From Symsagittifera roscoffensis (Eukaryota; Xenacoelomorpha; Acoela; Convolutidae): a stretch of 64,000 nt of DNA. Under the pieces are notes generated by a model that saw only the letters and a list, made by a program, of their open reading frames with translations, did no database searches and was not told the DNA's origin. The stretch is taken from positions 2,234,001 through 2,298,000 of the forward strand of contig NC_087062.1 of NCBI RefSeq assembly GCF_963678635.1, written 5' to 3'. Shown here in pieces: positions 25,101-32,255 of the stretch (its first letter is position 1; every line of letters starts with the position of its first letter). The position numbers were made by a program, and so were the translations under genes.

Positions 25101-28100
25101 AATACCTTTTGTTATGCATTGATCGCTTTTCAAAGTTTCCGTCTGCGAAGGTAGTAAACAACACCTCGACTTCTTCAATTTTAACCTTCATGACAGATTA
25201 CTGCCATCTTCACGGATTTCCAAAGTCCATTAGAGCCGAACATGGGTCATGTTTTACTTCGTTTGATTTTAGAAACTTCTGTGAGAAGAACAACATTAAT
25301 TTATTTCTATGTACGGTTGGCGATCATAGATCCAATGGAGTAGTAGAAAGACTCATTTACACGGTCAAAGCTAAGCTTCTGGCAATGTCGTTCAACGATC
25401 CAAAACCATCTTTAAATACGGCTATTGATAAAATTATTTGTAACATACGCTCGACGAAACAATCATCCATTGGTTGCTCTCCTTTCTCAAAACATTTTAA
25501 TAGATCTCCCAATACGTTCTGGAAATCTTTGGTCTCTCACGCAATTAGTTTAGATAGGGAGAAATCAATCTTAACGAAGGACAGAGCACAAGACTGGGGG
25601 GCTGATGACGCGTTCGAAGATGGCTACCTGGAAGACAGAGCAATTGATGAAAGAGGCTATGAGAGCGACCCTGCTGACAAAGTAGATAGAAATCTTCAGC
25701 GAGCCCCACTGTCAAATCCTTTCAGCCAAGGAGGTAACTGGTTTAGGAAAACAGTTAACAGGAGGGAAGGAGAACCTTATTTTAAACCACTGGGGAGTAA
25801 ACCTTTGTCAGACACGAAACATACGGTCACATTAGATAACGGACATGTGATAAGAAAATTGGACTTAGCTTTTAACAAAACCCAACCGGCAGCTCCTAAG
25901 ACCTTCTCGGCAAGACCGAATTCGCTAATTAATAGTAATGATTTAGCAGGCAAGCGAAAAAGAAACTCCCCTTCCAAGAGACGAGACTCAATTATAGGAG
26001 GCCCTTCGATGACTTACACACCAACGGGTGGAAATTCAAGCAAAAAGAGGAGAACATTCATCACGACCTCGAAAGGTTCAAAATTCGACTTTAATAATCT
26101 AGATTCGTCGTTAGCGTTAGACCTTTGGGATAAAGTCATTGACGACTACTTGGGTACGGAAGCGGAAACTGTATATAATACACCGACTGTTAACCTTCAT
26201 AGTGATTTAGATCAACCAAGGAGTACCGTAACAAGCCACACAAATACGCAGACAACAGTCATTTTACCAACGGGAACAGGTGACGACCCAATTCGAGTGG
26301 ATAGCTCTCCGGAGAAGTCAGTGGAGACACCAAAGACCTCGATACCCGTAAAACTTCGTGCAAGAAATAATCCAGGCCCCCCGAAATTCTATGGCGATAG
26401 ACGGTTTATCGACCAAGTGACGCTCGGTACGGAGACCATTAGTGCAGTAGACTCCGATGACGAACCGCTTATTACGTTTTCCGGTGCAAAGAGTCCAAAA
26501 CAAAATCCTTCATTCTGTACGACGTCCCCCTCGGATTATCTTACACCCATTGATGAGATCCCACGTCATACGATTTTGGTTGCTGAAACCACACAAGACG
26601 AACTCTCAACACCTTCCTCTCAGGCGACAAGGACCGCATGGGTATCGCCACCATTGGTAGAAGTTACCAGGAATACTCAGGATGACGACGATAGTGACAT
26701 ATCCTCGGGTATCGATACCGATGTAAGAATAGAGGCAGACAATTTCCATCCTAGATACAACTCTACGGTCTCAAACTCTGAAAACTTTTAAACTGTGATA
26801 ACACGACATGTTACGTATTTGATTTAGCTTTTATCCATTGGATACCCAGAACTTTTTTTATTATTATTTACTTAGTTAGTGAGTTAGTTAGTTTGCTTTA
26901 ATTGTACAAATGCTACATAACCCCAATTGTACATATCATTTTGTACATTCAGTGTTGATATCTGTGTAAACCTGTAAGTAGCCTGTATATATTACCATAT
27001 AATTACCTCCATTGTAATTTGTACTCTCTGTAAAAATCCATTGGTGCTAAATGCGGTTACGTTTTGTTTCTTCTTTGGCCCTGGTGGAGCGAGGGGAGAT
27101 GGAGTATATGTGTGATATTGGCTACATCGTTGAGCGGGCAGATATTAATTTTTGTGCACTGGGGAATGTTGTGATTCAGTATTTTTAGTATGTTATAACC
27201 TTGACCTCTATTATCTAATTACGTACCAGTCAATGTTAACTCTACGAAGTCCAGTGGACTTCGGTTCACTAGTTGCTCTTTTTAGACTACAGTCAGTTTT
27301 AATTCAACCAATACTTTTATTGTCTTTCAACCTTAGTTAGATACAATAGCTACCAGTGGTACATCTTAACTCTTTATTACTAGGCATACATTTTCTTCTA
27401 AGTCACTTTTTCATACCATTTTCAGCTGTTTTTTAAAAATACCGGATTTCCGGTATTCGATTTCCGTTTTCATAGTTTCCATTTTTTTCCCATAAATTTC
27501 ATAGGAAATTATGGAGTTGGAAAACGAAACGAGAATGGGAACAAATTACTATCTTTCCTTTCTAGCAACTCTCTTTTCGCATGTAACACTTCGCTTTTAA
27601 ATACCCAAGCAGGCAAGTCAGGTATGTAACCCCCCCCTTGGCAAGGATGGAAAGCAGGAGTAGAAGGAAGTAAACCATTCTAGCGTCAAATTGACTAGGT
27701 ACTCTAAAAAATACGTAAAAAACGATCACTTACTGACAGTCGCTCATACGCAGGCCTGAAGATTCGGATTGACCATAAGTTGGTTTGTGCACGTTTCAAA
27801 CTCGACGCTCGACGACAGTTTTCTTCTTTTCAAGACACCAGAAAAGGCGTGCAGGTACAACTGCCCCAAACTGAAAGAAGAAAAGACTCTGAAGAAGTTG
27901 CAAAAGAGTGAGTACACTTGAGTGAATCAGGACTTCTGAAAGATCAATTACTCAAGTTGACATCTTACTCAATTCCCCCAACAAACATATTGGCAAAATC
28001 GAACAACAAAAGCACAAAAAATAAGTCTACTGATTCTGTAGTTCTTGCTCTAACGGAAGAAAGAAAAAAAATTATTTTTTCAGCTTCGTGATAGAACAGC

Positions 28101-31100
28101 AAGTTGTGCAAAGAAACAAGAAAAACAATCAAAAGGCTGAGGAAATCCATCTGCAAAAGAAATCGAAGACGCAAAATGTACAAGAATTGTCGACAAAATC
28201 GGATCTATAGATGAATCTAGACGTATGTTCAGGGCTCTGAAATCACTAAAAGCCTCTGTTCCGCCATCAACTGTTTCAGTTTTTAATGAAGATGGCAAGT
28301 TTGCGGGAAGCGATCGACAGAAGTGCGAGATTTTGAAGTCTTTCTACCACGTGTAATTTATAGGCAACTCCAGCCATGCTCATATTCAGTATTTCACTGG
28401 AAAACCTGGGCCTCTGAATTTACCCATTAGTGTTGAAAAGTCAAAAAAGCTGCTAGAAACCTTTCAAATAGATGAGTATGCGGGGGAGACAACATACTCA
28501 ATGCACTTATCAAATAGCAAGTCAGGCTCTTTACGAACGTTTAGCAGAGTTCATCAACAAGTCTTTTCAACAACACCAAGAACTAGATTTCAAAATTGCG
28601 ACTCTTATACCACTCCCAAAACCACAAAAAACGCGAAATCCTCCAGCAAATCTACGACCCATCATTTTATTGAACAGCACGCGAAAACTGCTATTCTTGA
28701 TTACGCTGGAGCGTATCAAGCCTCTGATAGACAAGTACACAGAAAGAACACAGTGTGCCAATAAAAGCGGAAAGGCACAGGCGACATTGTTTAGTACCAA
28801 AGATTGCTATTCAGCGTAGTAGTGAAGAAAAGTTTGAGAAAGTCGGCATAGACATGTCTAGCATTTTCGATACAATGAACCGGAACACAACAAACCGGAT
28901 AACGCGACCACAAGTGAAGATCGACAAAAGTGCCTCCAAAGTTTTTGAAACTACCATAGGAAGTTTCCAAGGAGACTCTCTTTGTGGCATTTTTTTTTCA
29001 TTTTGTATCTAGCTGCGGCTTTACGTCTGGTCCGTTCCCTTCTGAGCAGACCAAATCCTCTTAACTGGGAGTGCTCTCTCCCATTGGAATCTGAATACGC
29101 TGATGATGTCGAATACATTTCGGAAGATTTGATGTACTGAGTGGCATTCACACTACAGTTGAAGAATGCCTACGATAATGAAACCTCATTATGAATACAA
29201 GCAAAACAGAATTCACAAAAGTGTATATCGCTACCACACCGAAAAAGAAGAACATGGCAATTTGGTTAAAGACAGCAAAGAGTGGCGCAAAACCAAAGTG
29301 TTAGGAACTCACCTTAGCACAAATACCGATATTCAGCAAAGTACCAACAAAGGATATCTAACGATTTCAGATATAAAGTATCGAAAAAAATCCACTTTCA
29401 TCTCTCATAGAGAAACTTCGTTGGCGTTAGTTCGGCCATTTTCTTCGTGAGCCTGACACTTTACTTCACTCAAAATAACTTACTAGACCTTCTCAAGCAC
29501 GATTTGTCAAGACGACAACTAAAACTTGAATTTGAAGCAGATATTCAACTGAACACTAGTCACGCGTCTGATCGCAATTTTTGCAACTGCTTGTATGATT
29601 TTGGTTTGGCTGACCAGAGTTCTACGTGTGACGCCTTGTTTAGTTTTGTTAACAGTAATTGATTGATGATTTCCGCTAATCGACACAAATCAAAACTGCG
29701 CTGACTTAGAAAATCTGAAAAAAAATTTTTTGTTGTGTTCTAATTTCGACAAAAGTTTTACAAAGTATACGGCTTTGACTTGTATATCTGATTTAGCATG
29801 ATACGATAATTGGTTTTTCCTCCAATTTTTACTGGTACTGATTCGCTCTCAAGTTGGTTTTGCCTAATTGATTTTTGAAATTATTAGAAAAGTTGACAAG
29901 AGTTTGAAATCCTATCGGTTTAGAAAATATAAAATTTTTGAAAAAATGAGGCGGCTTAAGCTAATAATTTTACGTTTAACTTTAGTTTTTTGCTAGCATT
30001 TTTGTGAATAGTAAAATTAATATGAAAATTGATCTTTTAACAGCAATAAAAATTTGAGATGAAAGTTATAGCGGGTCTTCTTTTGATTCAATGTTTCACA
30101 CTCGAATTAAACATTTTTTTCTGGCGGCGGCGTACATTTTGTCCATTTAAAGCCAGATAACACAAAAAAGCCAGATTCAATCGAATGGTGTCTGATATAG
30201 AAGCCCGTTCAGACGTCATAATGAAGCAAATTGCATTTTTTCTTCTTAAAAATTTTATAATGCGCAAAAAAAATTGAAAAATTTTGCTTTATAAAGTAAA
30301 AATGAAAAGTCGGTAGATGAATGATGAAAAGGTACGAATAATTTTTTACGATACTGTAAATAAAGCAGCTAAAAAAATTCTGGTAAGCTATATTTAACAG
30401 GGGAACCCCCATGACAAAAGGATCAACAACCCGAATAATATATCCAGTGGCGGATCTAGGATTTTCTTGAGGGGGATTTTCAAAAAGTTTTCGAAAATTT
30501 TGTCCTTTTTTTAGGTCGACCATATTGATTTTCCGAGCTCTCCCAAAGCACTGAAAAGACTCTGCTTTGGCCAAAATTTCTGTGTCGCAGGCAAAATTTG
30601 AAAAAAAGACCAAAAAATCGCGTTTTTTCGGCGCGCGCTCCAACCTCAAATTTAGTATTGAAAAAAAGGATTAGGATCGGTCAGCCAAAAATGGATATCT
30701 CAAATAGAACAAAGGAAAGCCCTTCGGGTCGGCAGGCAATCAACTCCCTCAAAAAGAGGGTGCCCCCCCCCCCCCCCCCCTAAATCCGCCCCTGAATATA
30801 TCAGCCATTCAGAGTTTAGTATACAAAACTTAGAGAAAGTAGCTTGGAAAGCAGTCAGCTGTGGACAGGCTAACAGAAGTTGATTGAAAGTTTTCGTGCA
30901 TTTGGTTTTTCTTGTTTGCGGATAGCCCCCTATTGAACGTCTCACTGAACTGAGTCATATTCTTTTTTGCTGTAATTGCAGGTGTGCAACTTCAGAGTGG
31001 GTCAATGGGCAAACACTAAATATGTGTACAGACTGGACATCGACCGATCGATAGTGACTGAGCCGTCAAAACTGCCCCTGCACTACTTGACACAGAACAA

Positions 31101-32255
31101 CCACTGGGATCTCCTGGACCCCGTCAATGTCTTCATATCCAACCGCACTTTTATGAACTTGACCGGATTTCTCGACTACGACATGATCATATACGAGTTC
31201 AAGTTCAAACGACATCCGGGCTTCTACGTTACAGTAATCATAGTCCCATCCATGCTCCTAGCTGCGATATCGGCACTCACTATGGTTCTGCCAGTAGAGA
31301 GTGGGGAAAAAGTGTCACTGAGCATAACTCTGCTTCTATCTCAGGCGCTGGAACTACTCGTGTTATCTGACATTCTTCCGGCAAGCACCAGGTATTAAAT
31401 CAGGCGCGGCTCTCAGACTTTCTCGAAGACTTTACGGAGTAGGACGGGGGTTTCATAATATGTCGACCTCATGTTAGGGCTCCTTTTTTTGAGCAGTCTT
31501 GATACCCTTTAAAAATACTCAGTTGGGGTAAAAAAAAATTTTTCCGGTAGGTACAATTTTGAAAAAATTGAGCCTTAAATCTTATATGAAGTTCTTCGAA
31601 AACCAAAGACATGCTAAAACTTTTTTGATTAACCTAGAACTTAACTCTTATTGTTTGTAACACTTCTCAAAAAAGCCAAGAAATATTTTACAAGTGCAAT
31701 TTAACCAAAACTTCAAATTGATTTAGATATAGACGTTTTAAAAATGGTTTTAGCGATGATTTCCCCATCCTCGGATCCCTGGTCAGATTTCTGATCATTC
31801 TCGTTTCTCTGTCCACTATGAACACGATAGTTGTCTCTGCAATATACTATCGACCACCGAGCGAAACAGTTCCGAAATTCTTGCAAACTTTTGTCAGGTC
31901 CAGATATATGCATTTGCTTTTGCTTCCACGCGTTCTGGTCGAGAACCAAGCAACTGGTGTTTCCCGCCAATATGACCGCAAATCAGAGGACGAAAGTGCA
32001 GCTTCAGTTCAGATTAAGATCAAAGAATCAGCAAATAATGGAGTGCAGAAAATTGATGAGAAGAATAAAGAGCCCATTTCTTATGACGACAAAACCATCC
32101 GAGACACGAAGGAACTACATGGACAGATGATAATTGAAGGAGAAGGATGGAAGGTGATCTCTCGCCTAGTTGATCGACTATTCATGATTTTCTACTTTCT
32201 GTTCCTTCTGACTGGAGCAGCGCACTACTGCTACAAGGCATTCATTCACATATAA
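10118..32255 (+). CDS. nicotinic acetylcholine receptor-like Cys-loop channel subunit
   Basis: Pentameric ligand-gated ion channel subunit of the plasma membrane. Exons: 10118-10300, 10479-10581, 13809-14005, 30982-31391 and 31754-32255. All phases match and give 464 codons. Residues 1-23 form a signal peptide. The ligand-binding domain has WDP..GG (loop D side), VWTPDVIFY (loop A), a Cys-loop C149-C163 with exactly 13 residues between, split across exons 3 and 4, and GQW170 (loop B). There is no vicinal Cys pair in loop C, so it is a non-alpha type. The Trp usual in loop D is Tyr (VWMYVAYHL). M1 runs from about 243. M2 starts GEKVSLSITLLL, so GEK predicts cation selectivity. M3 starts near 300 and M4 near 438. 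The M3-M4 loop is acidic and Lys-rich. N-glycosylation sites include NAT, NNT, NRT and NLT. Start chosen: the ATG directly before the hydrophobic signal. Intron 3 is 17 kb and full of transposons. Confidence 0.88.
10712..10975. repeat. dispersed repeat, copy B (partner 8786-9040)
   Basis: Second copy of the repeat at 8786-9040, in receptor intron 2. The initial hairpin is imperfect (CTGAAACTAT..ACAGTTTCAG), but the downstream blocks ACTAGATCTATTGAGACTAG and GACGGTGTACCTTATG are shared. Confidence 0.65.
11130..11335 (+). repeat. dispersed repeat related to 40640-40895 and 46545-46800
   Basis: The order of short shared blocks is the same in all three places: GCAG..(ttatcagtaag), AGCAGGCCTGT, GATAGTCC, ATTCCAG, then GTAGA.(C)TGAAGCTAGAGGTCAAGT. 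It lies directly upstream of a LINE 3' end and may belong to the same element or to another family. Confidence 0.45.
11340..11840 (+). mobile_element. 3' end fragment of a LINE, probable
   Basis: The frame at 11500-11724 reads GNKPFLRTPEIKRSN and FFYRAAEMSNIL. This pattern (basic/aromatic run, then R.AE..N.L) is typical of LINE ORF2 C-termini. It is followed by a short GC hairpin (CCCGCCTTGCGGG) and a TTA/ATT microsatellite tail at about 11780-11830, as in many CR1/L2/Rex-like LINE 3' ends. The upstream part is broken by stops. Confidence 0.5.
12208..12581 (+). mobile_element. hAT-type MITE
   Basis: Non-autonomous DNA transposon in receptor intron 2. It begins CAGGGGCGGATTTAGG and ends CCTAGATCCACCCCTT, an inverted repeat with few changes. 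The flanks are CTTGAAGT and CTTAAAGT, an 8-bp target duplication with one mismatch. An 8-bp duplication plus a CAGGGG terminus are hAT superfamily traits. There is no transposase. It contains a C10 run (12233-12242) near the left end. Relatives lie at 30445-30794 (reverse orientation), 59768-59901 and, decayed, 9160-9363. Confidence 0.8.
12828..13312. repeat. large foldback (inverted repeat with about 137-bp loop)
   Basis: The arms 12828-13000 and 13138-13312 are reverse complements with about 7 differences per 165 bp by eye. The shared core runs from GGTTCGATCACCCGACC to CTGACTTAATTGATTT. The loop carries no obvious feature. The GGTTCGATC motif resembles a polymerase III B box, but no A box or tRNA fold is seen. 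It lies in receptor intron 2, so the pre-mRNA could form a long hairpin. Confidence 0.85.
13850..14213 (+). repeat. duplicated segment, functional copy (exon 3 and intron start)
   Basis: Partner of the truncated copy at 8298-8656. This copy keeps the full exon 5' end and acceptor (TTACTCCAG at 13800-13808) and is the one spliced into the receptor reading frame. Confidence 0.85.
14560..18215 (-). pseudogene. decayed Ty3/gypsy relative, antisense to the host gene
   Basis: Minus-strand fragments, in order from high to low coordinate, match the intact element at 20835-27379. Reverse transcriptase palm and following segment (about 18215-17950, e.g. ASKGELSEHKQIV). RNase H region (about 17900-17760, AFQKIKQEIINLTE with a DAEHNGKG remnant). 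End of RNase H and linker (17482-17117, MGFTDLISRL). Integrase zinc-finger region (about 16740-16500, LHETHPGRFGMK). C-terminal tail (15725-14560, RRSSRNADPPVFYG). There are many stops and frameshifts, no gag and no LTR that I could find. It is an old, truncated insertion of a related but not identical family in receptor intron 3. Confidence 0.8.
18216..20829. other. unclassified part of receptor intron 3
   Basis: AT-rich, with no exon or coding fragment recognised. A stretch at about 19010-19150 weakly resembles 33440-33600 (shared 'acctttcgaaggat.aaaaattc' and 'aaaaatg.ctagtta' blocks), suggesting another old dispersed repeat. Confidence 0.35.
20835..21047 (+). repeat. 5' LTR
   Basis: Begins TGTTGTGATTC and ends CTCTTTATTA, directly followed by the primer-binding site. 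Compared with the 3' LTR it has four substitutions. One of them breaks a palindrome that is perfect in the 3' LTR (GAAGTCCAGTGGACTTC there, C in place of the first T here). Confidence 0.93.
21047..22261 (+). CDS. retrotransposon Gag polyprotein
   Basis: 404-codon structural protein that packages element RNA. The start ATG uses the last base of the 5' LTR as its A, so there is almost no leader between LTR and gag. The N-terminal part (PAFWPNHTVEPP, then W..W...F) is of capsid type, with a Lys/Glu-rich segment after it. The C-terminal part has two zinc knuckles: C287-x2-C290-x7-H298-x3-C302 (slightly non-canonical spacing) and C309-x2-C312-x4-H317-x4-C322 (canonical CCHC). It overlaps the next frame, which is open from 22192, by 70 nt in the -1 relation. 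Confidence 0.9.
   Translation: MAQSTTDSNLRGIPAFWPNHTVEPPTQWNNWIDQFHLAIIAKENLDLDNLKEQMEGETTLPILEGAQESETDQQRKAREARNKETMRVYEHAEEKKLAEEKRKFGGVRRYEADKKVRSILYLALGAEGKRVFAQKHPRVKILGISFKEFYEMLELAFIKPINITFERYKLLSRKQKDRESYEQFWGALSALARSCEIGINAEQEWIRDVFIFNMKNCDLQRILLSETLNPLDALNQAIIDEKGYYNHLKLTNMTRSFNTTGNSGRGYKNFNNVKKEPSLNIERSNTCMKCGNAFTKGHLNVCPAKEIVCNICKYKGHFGRLCKSKGRKPAVNIVDEAVNSQNCSYSPEDLQMRSEENFCGVINAWTEEGISDNDDYSVLNIRTIYDTNGLKPRNLSTSVWETTR
21048..21057 (+). promoter_or_regulatory. primer-binding site
   Basis: TGGCGCAGTC directly abuts the LTR and starts with TGG, the complement of a tRNA CCA end. It resembles the site I recall for Drosophila 17.6/297-type elements; I infer tRNA-Ser but cannot confirm it. 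It lies inside the first codons of gag. Confidence 0.6.
22192..24375 (+). CDS. retrotransposon protease-reverse transcriptase-RNase H frame
   Basis: Enzymes for maturation and reverse transcription. The frame is open from 22192 and has no ATG near its start, so it is expected to be made by frameshifting from gag. The aspartic protease motif is VDSASP (Asp codon 22282-22284). The reverse transcriptase has the YIDD catalytic box at 23224-23235, preceded by LDLKNAYSQV and YGLGDMPNEFQ. The RNase H motifs are TDASHNG (Asp codon 23674-23676), NELELLG and TDNKALL. After RNase H a poorly conserved linker runs to the stop. The integrase is in another frame. I see no canonical slippery heptamer in the gag overlap. 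Confidence 0.9.
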   Translation, partial: NNLRYQWFETKKLVNIGLGDDAIVNLNIPVDSASPVSFLKQNVLHKLKLRNPQLKIQPVEKKTRELYCGFTNDTINIIGKMVVRLQANGWTADETPFFITSGHERNILGNDNLPRIGIEIAQRQPLLPVNNISRPELCKLNNYSDTTLNLYHRYKGLFNRVGKIPSDRKVTHFHSPFKPIQTKGRRVPLHLLDNVKTELNRMEKEGHIIKLNKCDEDCFISPIVITRKKDGSIKLALDSKLLNNQIFKNKYQMPNIHELIDNIALQLSSKESGEVWFSNLDLKNAYSQVQLCTDTSKQCNFSIVGGETTGTYRFLTGYYGLGDMPNEFQRVMDSLLKDIPFTNCYIDDILIASKGSLNEHKAILTNILNILDNKNMALKWEKCAFFQKEIEWLGFKISKSGVKPLVGKSDSIKNLPNPKNISELRSFFGSINQYMKFVPNLSALSSPLRPLLVKKSVYQWNDEHTKAFEELKQQIVKITENNHFDIKRMSRLKTDASHNGLGATLEQWNGENWVTIAFASRFLSNHESKYSTNELELLGVVWATEHFKNYLYGAEFEIVTDNKALLSALIANQSNKTMHSRLTRWVNRLLPLNFKIKHIPGKEMGFTDLLSRLPSGKALPTSHYDSEFVVATVQKIVENLSVNNDCKKNNCKKNEVYNPLDVNTISNLDCNNLMGGKKDLSQNTQRSFFSNILNYVNDTIRICNSNHSRSNHRVLHKRLCSIKFIKI
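24281..26791 (+). CDS. retrotransposon integrase frame with long C-terminal tail
   Basis: Integrase would insert element DNA. The frame is open from 24281, overlapping the previous frame by 95 nt in the +1 relation. The first usable codon is uncertain, and no ATG lies before the conserved region. The HHCC zinc finger is visible (LLHETHPGQFG, then NCTQCIMAGK). The catalytic core has Asp at 25061-25063 (DFAGP). At the second catalytic position it has Glu (RAEHGSCF, codon 25238-25240), where the family has Asp. The third residue is Glu at 25346-25348 (GVVERL), with 35 residues between the last two as expected. About 400 residues follow, including a basic KRKRNSPSKRR nuclear-localisation-like stretch and an acidic, Ser/Thr-rich end of unknown role. 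Confidence 0.85.
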   Translation, partial: TTLSEFVIPITRVPITESCTSGCVPLNLSKFDFNYFYLSDKTFLFFLAQSVLLINQSLNSDQKKQLQEFISSVNLLKISLRAEKKGIFLNFNNDIMPDLHKKLLANYKGDLRLPDNPLSLSDHCSNKLIKLMTDEDKILKEVKKAVQEGKPLDKFGAYLKNFQRDIHVKEGLLFNDNKLIVPAALRSPFLSLLHETHPGQFGMKALAENIWWPHLYREIYHHRKNCTQCIMAGKNLKVLLGTNKTEKLPNLTEPNEEVDLDFAGPLDKSWGNAKYLLLCIDRFSKFPSAKVVNNTSTSSILTFMTDYCHLHGFPKSIRAEHGSCFTSFDFRNFCEKNNINLFLCTVGDHRSNGVVERLIYTVKAKLLAMSFNDPKPSLNTAIDKIICNIRSTKQSSIGCSPFSKHFNRSPNTFWKSLVSHAISLDREKSILTKDRAQDWGADDAFEDGYLEDRAIDERGYESDPADKVDRNLQRAPLSNPFSQGGNWFRKTVNRREGEPYFKPLGSKPLSDTKHTVTLDNGHVIRKLDLAFNKTQPAAPKTFSARPNSLINSNDLAGKRKRNSPSKRRDSIIGGPSMTYTPTGGNSSKKRRTFITTSKGSKFDFNNLDSSLALDLWDKVIDDYLGTEAETVYNTPTVNLHSDLDQPRSTVTSHTNTQTTVILPTGTGDDPIRVDSSPEKSVETPKTSIPVKLRARNNPGPPKFYGDRRFIDQVTLGTETISAVDSDDEPLITFSGAKSPKQNPSFCTTSPSDYLTPIDEIPRHTILVAETTQDELSTPSSQATRTAWVSPPLVEVTRNTQDDDDSDISSGIDTDVRIEADNFHPRYNSTVSNSENF
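27167..27379 (+). repeat. 3' LTR
   Basis: 213 bp, same termini as the 5' LTR, followed by the target duplication CTAGG. The polypurine tract just upstream is weak (CTGGGGAA). A purine-rich GAGGGGAGATGGAG lies about 70 bp further upstream. Confidence 0.93.
27730..29660 (+). mobile_element. decayed LINE (non-LTR retrotransposon)
   Basis: Broken ORF2 remnants in plus orientation. An endonuclease-to-RT linker near 27780 contains a DHKLV.ARF-type motif. Next come segments MFRALKSLKASVPP and NEDGKFAGSDRQKCEIL (28230-28350). The reverse transcriptase has IPLPKP, LRPIILLN (28600-28690), GIDMSSIFDTMNR, GSFQGDSLCG (28840-28990) and the YADD catalytic box at 29096-29107. After it come KTEFTK and VLGTHLSTNTDI. 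At least two frame changes and several stops interrupt it. It lies in receptor intron 3, downstream of the LTR element. The clade is not assigned. Confidence 0.75.
29661..30444. other. unclassified intron DNA
   Basis: AT-rich; nothing recognised between the LINE remnant and the MITE. Confidence 0.4.
30445..30794 (-). mobile_element. hAT-type MITE with perfect 8-bp target duplication
   Basis: Ends CAGTGGCGGATCTAGG and CTAAATCCGCCCCTG. The flanking octamer AATATATC is identical on both sides, an 8-bp target duplication diagnostic of hAT. The interior matches 12208-12581 in reverse orientation. It contains a C18 run (30763-30780) just inside the right terminus. It lies in receptor intron 3, about 190 bp before exon 4. 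Confidence 0.88.

Larger units (their letters stand above)
20835..27379 (+). mobile_element. nearly intact Ty3/gypsy LTR retrotransposon
   Basis: It has two direct LTRs of 213 bp with four differences (about 98% identity), flanked by the 5-bp target duplication CTAGG (20830-20834 and 27380-27384). Between them lie gag, a protease-reverse transcriptase-RNase H frame and an integrase frame. The domain order RT-RH-IN is that of the Ty3/gypsy group. It sits in receptor intron 3 in the same orientation as the host gene. High LTR identity and long open frames indicate a recent insertion. No envelope-like frame is recognised. Confidence 0.93.

Noticed and set aside
30209-30649. 146-codon minus-strand open frame
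   Set aside because: It overlaps the MITE at 30445-30794 and has no conserved motif.
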